A stretch of 64,000 nt of DNA from contig NZ_JAIMBY010000004.1 of assembly GCF_026191915.1 (NCBI RefSeq), positions 62,001 through 126,000 of the forward strand, given 5' to 3'. The stretch's first letter is position 1; each line of letters opens with the position of its first letter. The notes beneath the pieces were generated by a model. The model searched no databases and had not been told where the DNA came from. It worked only from the letters and a program-made list of their open reading frames with translations. Source of the DNA: Acidiphilium sp. PA. Lineage in GTDB: Bacteria; Pseudomonadota; Alphaproteobacteria; Acetobacterales; Acetobacteraceae. Shown one piece after another: positions 63,093-64,000 of this stretch. The position numbers and the translations under genes are program-made.

Positions 63093-63653
63093 TCAAAGGG
63101 TGTGGTTGTGGTGGACCGCCAGGATGTCCTCGCGGAATTTGGTGATTTCGTCGGCAAAGCCGATCATGCGCATGTCGGTCATGCGGGCGGGGTAGAGAAT
63201 GCCGTCGAGATGGTCGGTTTCATGCTGGATCACGCGGGCGTGGAAACCGGCGGCTTGGCGGGTGAATTCGGTACCGCTGGCATCGGTACCGGTGAGGATG
63301 ATGCGCGCGGCGCGCGGAATCAGGGCCGTCATCCCGGGGATGGACAGGCAACCCTCCCAATCTTCGACGGGATCGCCCTCGATCAGGGTGAGTTCGGGGT
63401 TGATGACGGCGCTGAGGGCGCGCGGTTCATCGCCTTCGATGGTCGAGACCCGGCGTTCCGGCACTTTATAGATGAACAGCCGGAGTGGTACGTGAACCTG
63501 GGGTGCCGCGAGCCCGACGCCGCCGGCATCGTCGAGGGTTTCGATCATATCGGCGAGCAGGCGGCGGATCTCCGGCGCGGTCGGGTCTGGCACCGGATCG
63601 GCGCGGGTGAGCAGGACGGGGTGGCCCATGCGGGCCAGTTTGAGGATCGCCAT
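63093..63653 (-). CDS. def: Peptide deformylase
   Basis: A 186-residue metalloenzyme that removes N-formyl groups from nascent proteins. The three motifs [18 protein letters not shown] and QHETDHLDG (Cys and two His metal ligands, catalytic Glu) are intact. The position of Cys in EGCLSIP fits type I/III forms. The start [14 protein letters not shown] is the family N terminus; an ATG 9 bases upstream is less likely. Confidence 0.93.
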   Translation of the reverse strand: MAILKLARMGHPVLLTRADPVPDPTAPEIRRLLADMIETLDDAGGVGLAAPQVHVPLRLFIYKVPERRVSTIEGDEPRALSAVINPELTLIEGDPVEDWEGCLSIPGMTALIPRAARIILTGTDASGTEFTRQAAGFHARVIQHETDHLDGILYPARMTDMRMIGFADEITKFREDILAVHHNHTL

Positions 63654-63729
63654 GATGCACAAATGGCGCAGTTGGCGGGTTTCGCAAACGGGCTCTGCGT
63701 GAAATCGGCTGAATTTCGAAGGGCCGAGG

Positions 63730-63757
63730 TTGGCAAAGCCGGGATTTTTGCTATATC
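63730..63757 (+). promoter_or_regulatory. Candidate sigma-70 promoter upstream of rpsU
   Basis: TTGGCA (63730-63735), 16-base spacer, TATATC (63752-63757). It is followed by about 120 bases of leader before the rpsU start. Match is moderate. Confidence 0.5.
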
Positions 63758-63794
63758 GCTACGGGTGAGCCGGGCCCAGATCGGCCAGTTCGTC

Positions 63795-63833
63795 GGCTGC
63801 GCCTGCTATGGCGCGGCTTTTTCTTGTTTTTTC
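63795..63833 (+). terminator. Terminator-like hairpin in the rpsU leader
   Basis: Stem GCTGCGCC (63796-63803) / GGCGCGGC (63810-63817), one G-U pair, 6-base loop, then TTTTTCTTGTTTTTTC. It lies between the candidate promoter and the rpsU start, in the orientation of rpsU. It could be an attenuator or the end of a short leader RNA. Confidence 0.6.
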
Positions 63834-63884
63834 AATCGTCTATGTTCCATTTTCTACTTCACCAGCAACGGAGTGTCGGGCCAA

Positions 63885-64000
63885 GTGCAAGTTCTCGTTC
63901 GTGACAACAATGTCGATCAGGCGCTGAAGGCGCTGAAAAAGAAGCTTCAGCGTGAAGGCGTGTTCCGCGAGATGAAGTTGCGCCGCCATTATGAAAAACC
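63885..64000 (+). CDS. rpsU: 30S ribosomal protein S21 (3' truncated by window)
   Basis: The first 38 codons of S21: [20 protein letters not shown], continuing [19 protein letters not shown], which matches alphaproteobacterial RpsU. The start codon is GTG at 63885, preceded by GGAG 12-15 bases upstream. S21 binds near the anti-Shine-Dalgarno region of 16S rRNA. The rest lies outside the window. Confidence 0.93.
   Translation, partial: MQVLVRDNNVDQALKALKKKLQREGVFREMKLRRHYEK

Noticed and set aside
1-64000. CRISPR arrays, insertion sequences, prophage modules
   Set aside because: No regularly spaced direct repeats, transposase frames or phage structural genes were recognised.

Overview
The window comes from a GC-rich alphaproteobacterium and most resembles an acidophilic aerobic anoxygenic phototroph of the Acetobacteraceae, best guess Acidiphilium. 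The main evidence is a compact photosynthesis cluster (crtE-crtF-bchC-bchX-bchY-bchZ-pufB-pufA-pufL-pufM-pufC, with crtD-crtC divergent). Its PufL carries Glu instead of His at the residue equivalent to L168, a change reported for the Zn-bacteriochlorophyll organism Acidiphilium rubrum. The divergent COQ9/def/rpsU arrangement and the AT-rich hairpin repeats fit the same group. Assignment to species is not possible from the window alone.

Layout. 1-11.1 kb holds a truncated indolepyruvate oxidoreductase-type gene, a small secreted WXXGXW protein, serB, miaA, ilvB-ilvN, an AT-rich HNH nuclease gene, an O-acyltransferase, a small secreted protein and alkB. 11.1-15.5 kb is an extended phage-shock locus: pspF is divergent from pspA-pspB-pspB2-pspC, a small membrane protein and two GIN-domain (DUF2807) secreted proteins. 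It has a textbook sigma-54 promoter and two direct repeats exactly 60 bp apart. 15.5-21.4 kb holds a GntR regulator, a secreted SRPBCC protein, clpP, hldE, hslO and a lipoprotein. 21.4-25.5 kb is an overlapping operon: an XRE regulator, a histidase-family lyase homologue lacking the usual MIO triad, a PhnD-like protein without a signal peptide, and PPK2. 25.6-29.0 kb holds a desaturase, an aldo/keto reductase and a PLP decarboxylase. 29.1-33.6 kb encodes a SoeABC-type sulfite:quinone oxidoreductase.

33.6-36.7 kb is a second sigma-54 operon: an alcohol dehydrogenase, an amidohydrolase and a DUF59 protein, which resemble the accessory genes of propane-monooxygenase clusters, but with no monooxygenase present. 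36.7-49.9 kb is the photosynthesis cluster. Two pairs of TGT-N12-ACA (PpsR/CrtJ) boxes, each pair separated by 8 bp, lie in front of bchC and between crtE and crtD. A large hairpin between pufA and pufL probably adjusts the ratio of antenna to reaction-centre mRNA. 50-64 kb holds lpxC, a large AT-rich TPR/glycosyltransferase gene, a perfect parS centromere site, thiE, a class I aldolase, ftsK, amtB (with a sigma-54 promoter), a UbiH-family hydroxylase, COQ9, def and the 5' end of rpsU. The parS site suggests that the window lies on a chromosome or large replicon not far from its origin.

Two genes, pspF and crtD, lack an ATG/GTG/TTG at the position their homologues require. Each has a Shine-Dalgarno sequence correctly spaced before an ATT codon. 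Two families of palindromic repeats (T/A-stem hairpins and GGGGC-type REP elements), some arranged as inverted pairs, occupy several intergenic regions. No tRNA or rRNA gene, insertion sequence or CRISPR array was recognised.
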